Assembly: GCA_039000515.1 (NCBI GenBank)
Contig: JBCFYV010000012.1
Location: 37,775,407-37,839,406, forward strand
Length of the DNA stretch: 64,000 nucleotides
Source of the DNA: Timema cristinae
Taxonomy: Eukaryota > Arthropoda > Insecta > Phasmatodea > Timematidae
Reading direction: 5' to 3'
The translations under genes were made by a program, and so were the position numbers. Under the pieces are notes generated by a model that was given only the letters and a program-made list of their open reading frames with translations, did not search any database and was not told the DNA's origin. Shown here piece after piece: positions 46,953-58,057 of the stretch; position 1 is the stretch's first letter, and each line of letters opens with the position of its first letter.

Positions 46953-47569
46953 AATGATTCAAACTCTTGAAATTTTATGCTGTTTTTTCATCACAAATTA
47001 GTGTTAGTGTGAAAAATATGAAATAATTACATACAATTTTGATATTTTAAGATGAAATGTGGGCTTCGCACACTCCTGTTTATTAATATTATATTTATTA
47101 AAAAATCCACTGATAAAAAATGTTTAAGCTCAAAATAGCTACAAAGATGTATGTGCTGCCTCATTTCGTAAAAAAATAGGTTTATCTGGTCAATTAACTT
47201 TTTAAATTCCTTTCCTTTTATCTTTTTTTTAAAGTATAACATTTTATTTAAGAATATCCATGTGTATGTATTTAGAGAATCCATGTATATAAAAGGCAAA
47301 ACCCACTCACTCATTGACTCACTAATCACCGTATTTCAGCAACTCTTGGGCCTGGAAACTTGAAATGTTGTTTGGATATACCTTTTAGTCCCTAGACTAA
47401 AAAACACATTTTTTTTCTTTTGAAATTTGACCTTTGAGGGGTGAAAAATGTAGGTTAAAAGTTTCAAAATACCTTAATGTGTATTTTGAAAAAAAAAAAA
47501 GACAAAGCCTTGAAATCTAAAATGTAGGCTACTTTCTAGAAATGGGTGAGACATTTTATAGGGCTTTTA

Positions 47570-49200
47570 AATTTCATCCTCTAAGAAGAGGAGAAAGGGG
47601 TGGAAAGGTGTGGGACTTACTGCTCACTCATCAACGTATTTCGCCAAACACCTGGGCCCGAAAACTTGAAATTTTGCTTTGCAGGAAGGTAGCAGGATAG
47701 CCCCATTTCACAATAAGAATATAAAATTAGGAAATCTTAAAATTGGACGTCAGGAAATGGATAGCCTCTAATTAGATAACAACTTATTAGATGAGGTATT
47801 AAATTAAAATTTGACAGAAAGATAAAGAGACGACTTTAGATTCAAATATTATTATTATTAATTATTATTATTTGCACCGCATCTTACTACCCGTTCGGGT
47901 TATACGCACTTACGCTAATGTGTAATGGTAGGGTGATTGTGAGATGAAATGAAGGACCTACAGTTTAACGTGGAATCCGAACCACGGTGCGGCCTGGCAT
48001 TCCACAGATTCAAATAAATCTTAAAATTAGAAATGACAGAGTTGATTGATGAAAAGGGATCGGAGTGTCCAAATTTCAAAAACTAATAGTAAACAGTTAC
48101 TTCCCAGTGTGGTATGAAACTAGATCTATCAGGCAGGTAAAATTAACTAATCTAAATAAATATTAAGAACATTTTAAATATTTAATAGGGGCTGTGGGAA
48201 ACCAGAGTAGATGGGGTAAAAAAAAAGGAAAAAAGAAATACTTTTAGGTGTGGTAAAAAAATTAAATCTAGCAGGCAGGCAGTTAGAAGGACAACTACTA
48301 CTTAGACATTTTAAACTTTAAGACGAATATGGTTAAGTATGAGTTGTTTAAATAGGGGATGGGTTGGGCTTAAATATACTAAGCTAATAGAAACAACTTC
48401 TTTATAAAACTGAAATTCGGCAAGAAGGTATCCAAATAACCATAAAGACTGAAGATTTTAAATGTAGAAAACTAGGAGAAAATGAGGGTGGTTAGGGTGA
48501 GACAGAAAATTTAATTTTGACAGGAATGTAGAAGGATAACTCCAATAACAATATCAGTATTGAATATTTACATTTTAGAAGAGGGCTGGGGAAATGGGGA
48601 GGTTTCAAAATTCCCAAAACTAATATAATAATTACTTTTTGGTGTGGTAGAAGATTGTAATAGGTCACCACCGAAACAAACAGCAAGGTCTGGTCAATAC
48701 ATTTAAAAATGAATAAACTGTAAATGAAGAAAGGGGTTCCCCTCAAGGTTCCTAAAACTAATATGAAATACTCTTTTTGGTGTGATATAAAATGGAAGTT
48801 TAACATGTAATTTAATAGACCTCCCCGGAAAGCCGAGCTACATCTGAATACAGCAAGTTTCAAAATTGAAGCTTTGGAAATGGAAGATTTCAAAATTGAT
48901 ATAAATAATATACAACACTACTCTACTTTTTAGTGTGGCTTAAAATTTTAATTTGGCAAGCACGTAAGTGAAAGAAATAAGAAAATCAAGTAAATCTTAA
49001 AATTTCAAATTGGTAATGGGGGAACTCAAAAAGGTAGGGATTCCATACAAGCTGTAAAGTTTGGAAGTTAATATATGAATGATATGATAAACGGTTAAAA
49101 GAAAAAATATTTCTCGATATGGTAGAAAATTTGAATTGTGTATAAGCAGACGAAAATAATCTAAAAATAAATGAATACAAATAGTAAAGATTATCTTAAA
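47570..49200. repeat. Decayed tandem array, about 140-bp unit
   Basis: Units recur with landmarks GGCAGGTA/CAGGAAGGTAG followed by TTTTAAATTT-like text and CTTTTTGGTGTGGTA. Starts lie near 47672, 48112, 48255, 48408, 48505, 48646, 48785, 48935 and 49110. Similarity between neighbours is loose. The 133-codon minus frame at 48492 runs through it and is not credited. Confidence 0.5.
47849..48005 (-). mobile_element. 5'-truncated SINE-B, young
   Basis: (ATT)n tail, GCACCGCATCTTACTACCCG, body to GGCCTGGCATTCCAC. Duplication AGATTCAAATA at 47838-47848 and 48006-48016. It interrupts the decayed 140-bp array. Confidence 0.9.
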
Positions 49201-50086
49201 GGGGATCTATGAGCATTGCAATAACAAAGCTAGCAATCCTAGGATAAATTAATGCCTAACTAGAAGTGACATAACAATTATAGCAGTCACATAGGCCTAG
49301 CAATTATATCAGTGACATAACAATTAAAATAAACAAATACTGGTGACATTTATCTTTGGAAAACCATTATGCTTACTGCTCAGTATGAGCTTTTAAACCT
49401 GTCTATGGCAGGTTGATGTCAATACTACCAAACATAACAAAACCAAACCTTTAATTTGTAATTGCATGAAGGTGAGGATTTGTTTGGTTGAGATAGCTTG
49501 TTATAAAAGTATATTTCTGTCAATTAATAATATTAAGAGTGGCTAAAGTGAGAATTAACTAAATTAATTTTATTTTTTATAAATAACCTAGCCTCCCTCC
49601 CCGTAAAAAATATTGTAAATAATCCTGTAAAACAAAGCTTCAAATCATCCATCATGTCAATATAAAAACAAAACTATTTTTTACTTATTATTTTTGAAAA
49701 TACAGTCCTACCATCACTGTATAGCCCGTCCCTCTTTTTATCCTCCCTCCTATTTTCATCTCATTCCTCTTTCCTCCCCCCTACCACCTTACCCCCTTCA
49801 CCAAACCCACTTTCCCTTCAACAATTTTTTTTTCTAACGACTATATAATATAATATCGACTTTTTTTAGGAATAAATTAAATTTTCAAAATAAATTATAG
49901 CCTATGTTACTCGCTGATAATGTAGCTTTATATTGGTGAAAGAATTTTTAAAATCGGTCCAGTAGTTTTTGAGTTTATCCATTACAAACAAAAAAACAAA
50001 CAAAAAATCAAATCTTTCCTCTTTATAATATTAGTATAGAAGTAGAGATTACAAAATTTCATCATATAATATGTTTATTGTGAATG

Positions 50087-50455
50087 CTATAGGGTCCCCT
50101 GATTTGATCCTTCAACAACTTTAACTCTTACGTCTGTTGAACTTTGCACCCTGGAAAAAGCCACGTAAAATTTGCCTTGGCTGAAAACTGGCTTGGACAG
50201 GTAAAAAATACCAACCCTAACCAAGGTTTTTTACTTTGTGACTTATTAATTGTCATTGAAACGCTAATTTAACTGAGAAATACCTCCATCCCAAAATGAA
50301 AGGGATGTCAGGATCTATAAAGGCCAAATCGAACCCGTTAAAATTGTTGGGTAGTTAGATTTACATCAAAGTTTGTCACTGATAGGTGTATTCCATTGCA
50401 GAGGCACTGCTTAGTACAGTATTTATGTTCCTGAACAGCATTATTATACTTCCCA
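50087..50455 (-). pseudogene. Helitron helicase C-terminal fragment
   Basis: Minus strand. Pieces in order are GSIIMLFRNINT, LCNGIHLSVTNFDVN, FSVKLAF with MTINKSQ, then KPVFSQGKFYVAFSRVQ and STDVRVKVVEGS before a stop at 50087-50089. These are the last motifs of the Pif1-like helicase domain of Helitron RepHel proteins (MTINKSQ and FYVAFSRV). At least three frame changes are needed, so it is dead. The N-terminal Rep domain is absent. An intact SINE-A lies just upstream at 50487. Confidence 0.8.
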
Positions 50456-50486
50456 TTTTTAATTTTAATTTTAATTTGTGTGAAGG

Positions 50487-50739
50487 AACCGACTCGGGGG
50501 CGTGGTTAGCTAACGCGCTAGTTTCGTGTTAAGATAGACTGCCGAGGATGGGGAGATTGAGGTTAGAATATCCCTCGGTTGAACTGTGGGTGGTTTTCCC
50601 TAAATGGTTTTCCACTCTCCCACCACGTGAATGCAGGTTCACTTCCTCCATATTCAACCTTCCCAATTCCTAGCTCATTAGATTAATTAGTAGGCAAGAG
50701 TATAACCCGAACGGGTAGTAAGACGTGGTGCTAAAAAAA
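50487..50739 (+). mobile_element. SINE-A, near full length
   Basis: Head AACCGACTCGGGGGCGTGGT, B box GAGGTTAGAATATCCC (mutated), tail AACCCGAACGGGTAGTAAGA then A-run. Duplication GTGTGAAGG at 50478-50486 and 50740-50748. Confidence 0.85.
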
Positions 50740-51638
50740 GTGTGAAGGCATTATTGATTGTGTCAAACTCTTTAAAAACTCTGTTGGATGACTATGTTCA
50801 TAGTAAACTAAGTTCATCTTCTAAAATGCCAGACTACTAAATGTTTCTTCATTTATATTAGAAACTTCTTTACTGTGTGAATAAATAATGAATATGCTTG
50901 AAAACTTTGAAATATCAGTTGGGCACACCCTATTTTTAAATGTATTGGGGTGTAACCTGAATTCATACAAAATATCTACTATATTTATAATCAAAAACAT
51001 TTAAAAACATAAAAAAAATTCTTCAAAAAATATATTTGCGAAAAAATATTTTTTACCACCTCGTGTGAATACAAACAAAACAAATAAACTCTAAAATTAG
51101 GTGATGTATATTTCCTATAATTTAGATTTGTATTTAAATTTAGAGTAACTCACTTTGGTGGTCCCCATATCACATGGTCAGGTTCCCAAACTTTCTAGAC
51201 TCGTGAACCCTATTCACAAACATCTGAGTTGCATGAACCCCCTGGTAAATATCCATAGCCACGCACTTAATTTTATACTATGTTTTATGAAATTTAGTTA
51301 TTAATTGTAACAAAATGTTTAATACCTTTAAATTAACTTAATATAGCTCGGTAGGTACTTTGGGATAACCTTCCAAATATAATAAATAATATTGAAACTA
51401 CTTAATTAAAAGTTTAAATAATTATACAATTGGTTTTAAAATTAAATAAGCAAATACTGTAGTACAATTTTACTATATTTACTGTCACATTATCACATTT
51501 CACATGTTTTTAAAGTGGTACTGGAAATTCTGCTTTGACATAACTGAAATACCCTCCTTTAATCACAGAATTCCATGCTGATTTAAGTTTAATTTTTTTA
51601 TCAAGTTTTAACAGTTACTCACCTCTTCCCGCGACTTA

Positions 51639-52138
51639 CTGTGGATTCACACGTTCGCGAAAAACTAGCGCAGGACAAAAACGTGGTCACGTGACGTGCT
51701 CTAAAGCCAATCACAAATTTCGCTTAATCGGTGCGAGCTGTTCTTCCGAAGTTCAACTATTCTCTATTTTGTCTGCTCTGTTCGAGATGTTAGGCACAGG
51801 AGAACCATCAATCTCAGACAACCATCTCAAATTAATGTCATGCACATTTAACGCATGCCTTACACCAGAATTAAGAACTCTGGTTTGTGAGAGATTTGAA
51901 ATAACTTGTTAATGTAAAGCGTGTTTATTGATGTATTTGATTGTGCCACGACAAACATTATAACGTGTAAACGACCATCGGGACAATGATCTAAAATATA
52001 TGTTTATCCACTCAAAAATAAAACATGTTGATAATCAGCTGTTTTAAAGCGTTGAAATGCATCATGGGTCAACTTAAAGTGTGTAAATTACTGGGCAGAT
52101 TCTGCTTTCTATTTTTCGGCGAGCGTGTGAATCAAGCT
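51639..52138. mobile_element. Harbinger-like inverted-repeat element with TTA duplication, copy 2
   Basis: TTA at 51636-51638 and 52139-52141. Ends: CTGTGGATTCACACGTTCGC on the left and the inverse of AGCTTGATTCACACGCTCGC on the right. It sits inside the hAT element 51179..53025. The 73-codon plus-strand frame at 51691 has no recognised homology and is probably incidental. Confidence 0.65.
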
Positions 52139-52379
52139 TTATTGAGAATGATGCGCTTGTTTTGGATGGCACTGAGCTTTAAAGTCCGGAACTACAAACG
52201 ATAAATAGAGTTTCAAGTCATTTTCAGCATTGAGCCTGTTTCTGTATTTATTATTTTATAGGCATATGAAGAAAAAATGGTATCACTCAAATACGTAGAA
52301 CAAAATGGTAACAAAGCTGTAATAGCAATGAGAACTCATCCCTTAAGCTTAACCAGAAACCAATTAACGACAAAGATTT

Positions 52380-52960
52380 ATAGCTTTTCTTTAATTCAAA
52401 ATCAGTAGAAATTTCAATAAGTTGCTTTTTTTTTCACTCACACTTAATGTAGAGGATTTCAAAACTGCTATCTCTTCCAGGAGATTGCGAATCCAATTGT
52501 TATTGTTGGACATGCTGGTAAATATTCTCTGAAGGTTTTTCCAAGTCCCTTCAAGGGTTCTATAACCACGTTCTTTAAATTTTCGTCCAAAGGAAAGTGA
52601 TTTTTTACCATAAAGTTGTGTAGGGTCTCAAAGCACTCCATTTGATTGCTAATTAAACACGTTTCCTAAAAGTTTTTTTTATGAGTGACTGGATACGGTC
52701 TTGCACAGTAAAAACTTTAATATTTGACCCCTGAATAGAGAGGTTTAAACGTTTAATTTTTAGAAAATGTCTGCCAAATAGGCCAAAGCCTTGAGCCACA
52801 CTTGATCTTGCATGCACTTTGCTTTGTGAAAGGGATGGTTGGTAAGAAAAATGAAAACTTCATGTGTTCAAACAAGCTCTACTTCGAGATAGCTACTGAC
52901 TTCATTGTGAGACGATAAACAGTTGTAATTTCTGCAAAAATCCGTCCCTACAGAAATATT
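52380..52960 (-). pseudogene. hAT transposase fragment, ZBED5/FAM200-like
   Basis: Minus-strand text in broken frames includes a VFIFLTNHPFHKAKC segment, then MQDQVWLKALAYLADIF and a KLN-like continuation. The motif WLxxLAYLADIFxKLN is characteristic of the middle of hAT transposases related to domesticated ZBED5/FAM200 proteins. Several stops and shifts make it non-functional. Confidence 0.65.
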
Positions 52961-53025
52961 TTGGTGAACCCCTTGGGAGATTTTACGAACCCCCAGGGTG
53001 TTCGCGGACCACAGTTTAGAAACCA

Positions 53026-53258
53026 GCTGGCTTAAGGCATCACACTCACAATAGACTTTGCCTGTCAACGATGGGGAGATCGGGCTTTGAGTCCCGTCGG
53101 TTATACTGAAGGTGGTTTTTCCGGAATTATTTTTCATTCTACCTATACGCAAATGCGGGTACATTCCCTCTAAAATTCAACCATCATAATCCCAAACACA
53201 TTAGCATAATTTGTATATAACCATATATCACGTACGGGTAGTATGGACATGGTGCTTA
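53026..53258 (+). mobile_element. Old SINE-A, head separated by a hAT insertion
   Basis: Resumes at GGCTTAAGGCATCACACTCA; box B GGGCTTTGAGTCCCG; tail CACGTACGGGTAGTATGG. The missing head start (TTTGGTGGTCCCCAT, then CATGGT) is at 51151-51178 on the other side of the hAT element. Confidence 0.65.
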
Positions 53259-53259
53259 A

Positions 53260-54189
53260 GAAAACTCCCGCTACGTTTTTGAGTTCTAGCGTTAACACGT
53301 AACACATAACCCAACAATCAAACATTTAATTTTATTTATAAAGGTATGCCATTTGTTACTCTGCAGTGTTAGCTGTCTTTTAATTAGAGTAGTTATTGGT
53401 TTGTATTATTACATATCCATTCTATTTAAAAGTAAGCTAGAATTAAATAAATATGTTTAAGATTAACTTTAAAATTTACATTGACCGAAGAAACATTTTT
53501 TGCTGACTAATATGAATACAAACCAAAAACACAAGTCAATTATTATATTATTATTATTATTATTATATTATTATTATTATTAATAATTATATTAGGTATT
53601 ATTATATAACATTTCTATTTAGATTTGAAATTGCAACTATTTATAATCTAGTTTCTCCTTGCTTTTGAAATGAAATAACTTGTCGAAGAATGAAAATGAT
53701 TAAATGAATCAAGTATTTATTTTTTGTGATTTTTTATTTTTGATCAGTTTTCAAGTTTGAAAGATTTCTTCCCCCCTTGTTGTTCCTATAAAATCTCACC
53801 AAAATTCAGGTTCTATCTAATTGAGAAGTACTACTAATTATCTTAACAAATATACATACATCTATACAGACACTATTAGACTTTTATTATATAGATGTTT
53901 CTATAATACAGTTTGTTATTTATTTATGTTCTTTGGAAAAGGTGATGGTCTTTTTTCTAACATATTTCTGTAATAAAGTCCATTAATTGGTTTATCTTAT
54001 TTTACGAATGCGCTTAGTTAAATATTTTGTTATTAATGGATTGCATTTGTTAGTGAACTCTATAGACAAGATTATTTTTTGTCTCAAATACAAAATGTAT
54101 TTTAATCTATTAATTACCACGATTGTTTAGAATATTTACAGCGAGGTAGGCCTAATATCCAAAAGTGGGCATTTGGATGTTGAACGTTA
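53260..54189. other. No gene seen
   Basis: AT-rich; (ATT)n tract at 53541-53582 without a SINE body attached. Confidence 0.45.
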
Positions 54190-54201
54190 TAATTTGTTAT
54201 T

Positions 54202-54454
54202 ATTATTATTTAGCACCGCGTCTTACTACTCGTTCGGGTTATTCGCTTTAAGTACTAATCACGCTAATGGATTAGGAATTGGGAAGGTTGAATTATAGGA
54301 AGTGTACCCTCATTTGCGTGGAGGGAGAGTGGAAAACCATTTAGGAAAAACCACCCCCAGTTCACCCGACTGAGATTCGAACCTCGATCTCCCCGTCCTC
54401 AGCAGTCGAGCTCAACACGACTAGCGCGTTAGCCAACTACGCCACCGAGGCGGG
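54202..54454 (-). mobile_element. SINE-A, full length, young
   Basis: (ATT)n, AGCACCGCGTCTTACTACTC, box B inverse GATTCGAACCTCG, head inverse AACTACGCCACCGAGGCGGG. Duplication TAATTTGTTATT at 54190-54201 and 54455-54466. Confidence 0.95.
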
Positions 54455-54724
54455 TAATTTGTTATTGTTTTGGCTTTTGGTGCTGCTTAAGTGTGTAAAG
54501 AACGTGTCAATTTGTTAGTAAATTATATTATACTAGCGTGCTATATAATTTATTTTAATCTATTACAGATCAATGTTAAGTCAAATCAAGCATACAAATT
54601 GAAATTATTAGTCAAAGTATCTCCTTTAAGTGGTTATTTTCTTTGATTGAGTGACAAACACTACACTAGTATTTGACAGCAACAGACATATTTACTCAAA
54701 GCAGGTATACAGCAAGATCACTAT

Positions 54725-54810
54725 TAGGCGATTGTGGATTCAAAGGTTCGCCGAAAAACAAGTCCATGGCGGGAATGTGGTCACGCGAGGAGCCCTTGTC
54801 TAACCACACA
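54725..54810. mobile_element. Single end of the TTA-flanked Harbinger-like family
   Basis: TTGTGGATTCAAAGGTTCGC followed by GAAAAACAAG and ATGTGGTCACGCGAGG matches the left end of the element at 51639 over about 80 bp. The opposite end was not found. Confidence 0.45.
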
Positions 54811-55007
54811 ATTTCAGCACCATTAGCTCAAGCTGATGTGCATTAGGTCAACAGATTTTAACTTGGTCCGATTCGTTCGAGATCTTCTGCCTGGAAGATC
54901 CAATCAAATTGCAAACACAACCGATTCAAATCAGTGCGCATGCGCTGTAGCGTTGAGAGAATCAGACCGATTCGATGATTGTTTTGAGGGGATTTCATAT
55001 CATTAGC

Positions 55008-55257
55008 ACCCGCCTCGGTGGCTTAGTTTGATAGTCGTGTTAAGCTCGACTGCTGAGGACGGGGAGATCGAGGTTAGAATCTCGGTCGGGTGAACTGGGG
55101 TGGTTTTTCCTAAATGGTTTTCCACTCTCCCTCCACGCAAATCGGGTTCACTTCCTCTAATTCGACCTTCCCAATTCCTAATCCATTAGCGTAATTAGTA
55201 CTTAAAGTGTATAACCCGAACGGGTAGTAAGACGTGGTGCTAATATTATTATTATTA
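55008..55257 (+). mobile_element. SINE-A, young, with a deletion in box A
   Basis: CCCGCCTCGGTGGCTTAGTT then TGATAGTCGTGTTAAGC: the CTAACGC part of box A is gone. B box GAGGTTAGAATC. Duplication CATATCATTAGC / CATATTATTAGC at 54996-55007 and 55258-55269, one mismatch. Confidence 0.9.
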
Positions 55258-55332
55258 CATATTATTAGCTAAATAAATGGAAAGCTTGTGTATCAGTGCA
55301 ATGAGTTGTACCAAGGCACAACACCTTCGTAT

Positions 55333-55583
55333 TATTATTATTATTATTATTATTATTTATTATTATTATTAGCACCGCGTCTTACTACCCGTTTGGATTA
55401 TACGCACTTACGCTAATGTGTAATGGTAGGGTGATTGTGGATGAATGAAGGACCTACAGTTTAACGTGGGATCCGAACCACGGTGGAGGCCTGGCATTCC
55501 CCACATTCCAAGTGTGTTATACATTTGTCAGAGATGAAAGAAGGGTTTGGTAATCAGATAAATCTGTAACGGGACCCACAGCA
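55333..55583 (-). mobile_element. 5'-truncated SINE-B
   Basis: Long (ATT)n at 55333-55370, AGCACCGCGTCTTACTACCC, body with small deletions, ends near GTAACGGGACCCACAGCAC before box B. No clear duplication. Confidence 0.85.
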
Positions 55584-55639
55584 CAATAATTTGAAAACAT
55601 ATATCGCAACAATAATCTAAGAGGATATGTTTATCCACT

Positions 55640-55810
55640 GTAAAAAAAAAGTCCAGTTGGCCTATGACGTAGAGGTCATGATTCTAGTCCGGCCGAGTAT
55701 TCCCAAGTTGGGTATTTCATAAATAGTTTCCAACTCTCTTTACACGCAATTGCGGAAACCTTTCATCTAAATGTTACCTTCTCTATTCCTATCACATTTG
55801 ATCACCCCTC
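55640..55810 (+). mobile_element. Decayed SINE-A
   Basis: GGCCTATGACGTAGAGGTCA, GATTCTAGTCCGGCCGAG (box B), TTTCCAACTCTCTTTACACG. Tail missing. Confidence 0.4.
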
Positions 55811-56049
55811 CCCTCCACCCCCACTTGATACCCGCACATTATCCACGAAGTCCTACGGAAGCAGCCGAATTCTTTTCGTAAAACGTTGGATATCGTCTAT
55901 CGTTACCATAAGTGAAGTAGAAATTTGGAAGGTATGGAGAAGGTTTGGAGACGAGAAAAATATTGGCTATCGCTACCGCTCTTGGGCTTGTTTGAAAGTC
56001 GGTATTGATATAAATTGGTGTGTTCAGAAAGCGCAGATAAACACCCGTT

Positions 56050-56082
<33 letters not shown>

Positions 56083-56096
56083 CTACTGTACTATTT

Positions 56097-56350
56097 TTTC
56101 GCACCGTGTCTTACTATCCGTTCAGGATGTACGCTTATTTACTAAATACGCTAGTGATATTTATTGTTGAGGAAGGTTATATTTAGAGGAGGTGTACTCC
56201 TATTTACAAGGAGGGAGAGTGATAAACTATTTTGGTAAAAACATCCTCAGTACACCTGACCGAGTTTCGAACCTTGATCTCCCTCTAATCGGCAGTCTAG
56301 TCTACTGCGAGAGTAACGCCTTAGGCCATGCAGTCACCAAAGTGGATCTG
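56097..56350 (-). mobile_element. Old SINE-A
   Basis: CGCACCGTGTCTTACTATCC, CAAGGAGGGAGAGTGATAAA, GAGTTTCGAACCTTGATC (box B inverse), GGCCATGCAGTCACCAAAG (head inverse). Confidence 0.75.
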
Positions 56351-56705
56351 TACATTTTTAAAGAACGGAATACATGTATGTTCTTTATTCATGTTTATTA
56401 ATTTGATATTTTAGCGTGTAGCCTACATGTAGAATAAATAAAAATAATTTATCTCGGTAATAAAATACATTTTTTATTATTGCATCGCTGTCTTTAAAAG
56501 AAACAAGGCCGTAAAATCCGTTGAAAAACGCACGCGCTTTGACGCACGTGTCTACGGATAGCAAAGCTCTAAAACAGATACGTGTTGGTGGTCTGGGGAA
56601 AAATGACCCATTTGTCCCCTCCTCCTTCTTTGGGTGTATCTGACCCCGGACACACACGGTAATTTCCCCTCTCAGTTTATTAGGTCTATTATTATTGTTG
56701 TTGTT

Positions 56706-56880
56706 AATCGGATCTTGATATACTTTCGGGCTATCCGAATATCTATAATAATGAGTTGGGGTTGAGGAAGGTAGAGTTTAAAATAAATCCGCCCGCTTTT
56801 TTTTTATAAGGAAAGTGCCACCCTTACGAATTAAAAATAAATAAATACAAGCTGGGATTCAATTTCGACCCTATCCGCTT
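56706..56880 (-). mobile_element. Decayed SINE-A
   Basis: ATCTTGATATACTTTCGGGC, GAGGAAGGTAGAGTTTAAAA, GCTGGGATTCAATTTCGACC. Head lost at the junction with the next copy. Confidence 0.45.
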
Positions 56881-57056
56881 CAGAGGCCGCGTGGTCTAAC
56901 TCTCTACTTTAACAGTATACTGGGAATGCCAGGCCTCCACCGTGGTTCGGATTCCACGTTAAACTGTAGGTCCTTTCATTTCATTTCACAATCACCCTAC
57001 CATTACACATTAGCGTAAATGCGTATAACCCGAATGGGTAGTAAGACGCGGTGCTA

Positions 57057-57088
<32 letters not shown>

Positions 57089-57306
57089 GCAGTATACTAG
57101 ACTGCCGATTAAAGGGAGATTGAAGTTCGAGTCTAGGTCGAGTGTACTTAAGTTTGTTTTTCCAAAATGGTTTTCCACTCTCACTCCACGCAATTTTGGG
57201 CACACTTCCTTTAACTATAGCCTTCCTAGTCCTTTAAAATGTAAACCACTAGCGTAATTTAATACATAGACGTATAACCCAAACGGTTAGTAAGATGTGG
57301 TGCTAA
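56881..57306 (+). mobile_element. Old SINE-A split by a SINE-B
   Basis: Head AGAGGCCGCGTGGTCTAACT to 56921; resumes at 57099 with GACTGCCGATTAAAGGGAGA, GAAGTTCGAGTCTAGG (box B), tail AACCCAAACGGTTAGTAAGA. Confidence 0.8.
56922..57089 (+). mobile_element. 5'-truncated SINE-B nested in SINE-A
   Basis: GGGAATGCCAGGCCTCCACC to AACCCGAATGGGTAGTAAGA, then (TAA)n. Duplication CAGTATACT at 56913-56921 and 57090-57098. Confidence 0.95.
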
Positions 57307-57324
57307 AAATATAATTGAGCTTAT

Positions 57325-57352
57325 CTGGTTTGGTGGTCGCATGGTCTAAGGC
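57325..57352 (+). mobile_element. SINE-A head fragment
   Basis: TTGGTGGTCGCATGGTCTAA then GGC, cut where hAT-like terminal text begins. Confidence 0.5.
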
Positions 57353-57400
57353 AGGGACTCAGGGCCGGTTCTGGCAGGTGTGCAGCGCGTGCATGAAAGC
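57353..57400 (+). mobile_element. Possible left terminus of the ZMYM1-like hAT element
   Basis: CAGGGCCGGTTCTGGCAGG and GTGTGCAGCG follow a truncated SINE-A head (57325-57352). The inverse of CAGGTGTGCA recurs near 60932, after the transposase remnant. The right terminus itself is not clear and no target duplication was found. Confidence 0.4.
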
Positions 57401-57832
57401 AAGTAACCAAATCCATAGGGCAGTTGCAGTGACCTTTTTATTGTGCATGTTTATTTTAAAGAATAAAATTAAAATATCGTTCAACATATATATTTAAGTG
57501 ATTGGCGAGGAAATAGTAAACATGGCATCGATAATAAACATTATATTTCTCTCATTCTATTAGTTTGATCACTGACTAGTAGATAGCAGGTAAGGACAAG
57601 TCTTTGAAAGTTTTTTTCTGTTTAGTTCTGACACATCTAAGCTATTTGAAATAGTTCCTGCGAGTGTTCTCGTTTGAGCTCTATCGTAATGGTGGGCCGA
57701 AGCTACGCTCTGGAATGTTTAACTAGTAACAGATGAGGTCAGACAAGTTAAATGTTCAACCAAAATAAACACTATTTAAACTCGTGTAAAATTGGAGCTT
57801 ATAATAATATAGAATAAACATAACAGGTACGT

Positions 57833-57904
57833 GTTTTCATTTTGTGATTATTTATTTTAGTTAGTGTTTTCATTTTGTGATTATTTATTTTAGTTAGTGT
57901 TTTT
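57833..57904. repeat. Two-copy 36-bp tandem duplication
   Basis: GTGTTTTCATTTTGTGATTA plus TTTATTTTAGTTA repeated exactly. Confidence 0.9.
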
Positions 57905-58057
57905 AAGCCTTTGGTACCCGCATAGAAAGTCTCAAATCAGCGCTGGGTCATCACAACATTCGTTAAGAGAAAAAAAATGTTTCACACCTATCAGCAAAGA
58001 AGTAGGCCTAAACTGGTACTTATTCCTAGTTATTATTATGGTTTTAGGTTCATAAAT

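Larger units (their letters stand above)
47285..50060 (-). mobile_element. Helitron 3' non-coding region containing a decayed tandem array
   Basis: After the helicase stop, the minus strand carries ACTAATATTATAAAGAGG, a GTTTGTTTG-rich run and AACTACTGGACCGATTTT, the typical post-ORF text of arthropod Helitrons. The left limit is placed where the inverse of AAAGGCAAAACCCACTCACT occurs (47296). Similar text recurs near 47620-47680. The true terminus (CTRR with hairpin) was not identified. Confidence 0.5.
51179..53025 (-). mobile_element. Decayed hAT element (ZBED/FAM200-like transposase lineage)
   Basis: Left end CAGGTTCCCAAACTTTCTAG; right end reads GCGGACCACAGTTTAGAAAC then C, the inverse of a typical hAT terminus of this lineage. 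It carries a minus-strand transposase remnant and a nested Harbinger-like insertion (51639..52138). It appears to have landed in the head of an old SINE-A whose start is at 51151-51178 and whose remainder is 53026..53258. The exact right boundary is uncertain by a few bases. Confidence 0.6.

Noticed and set aside
48492..48893. 133-codon minus-strand frame
   Set aside because: Runs through a decayed tandem array in the Helitron 3' region; composition is AT-driven (Ile, Phe, Leu, Ser).
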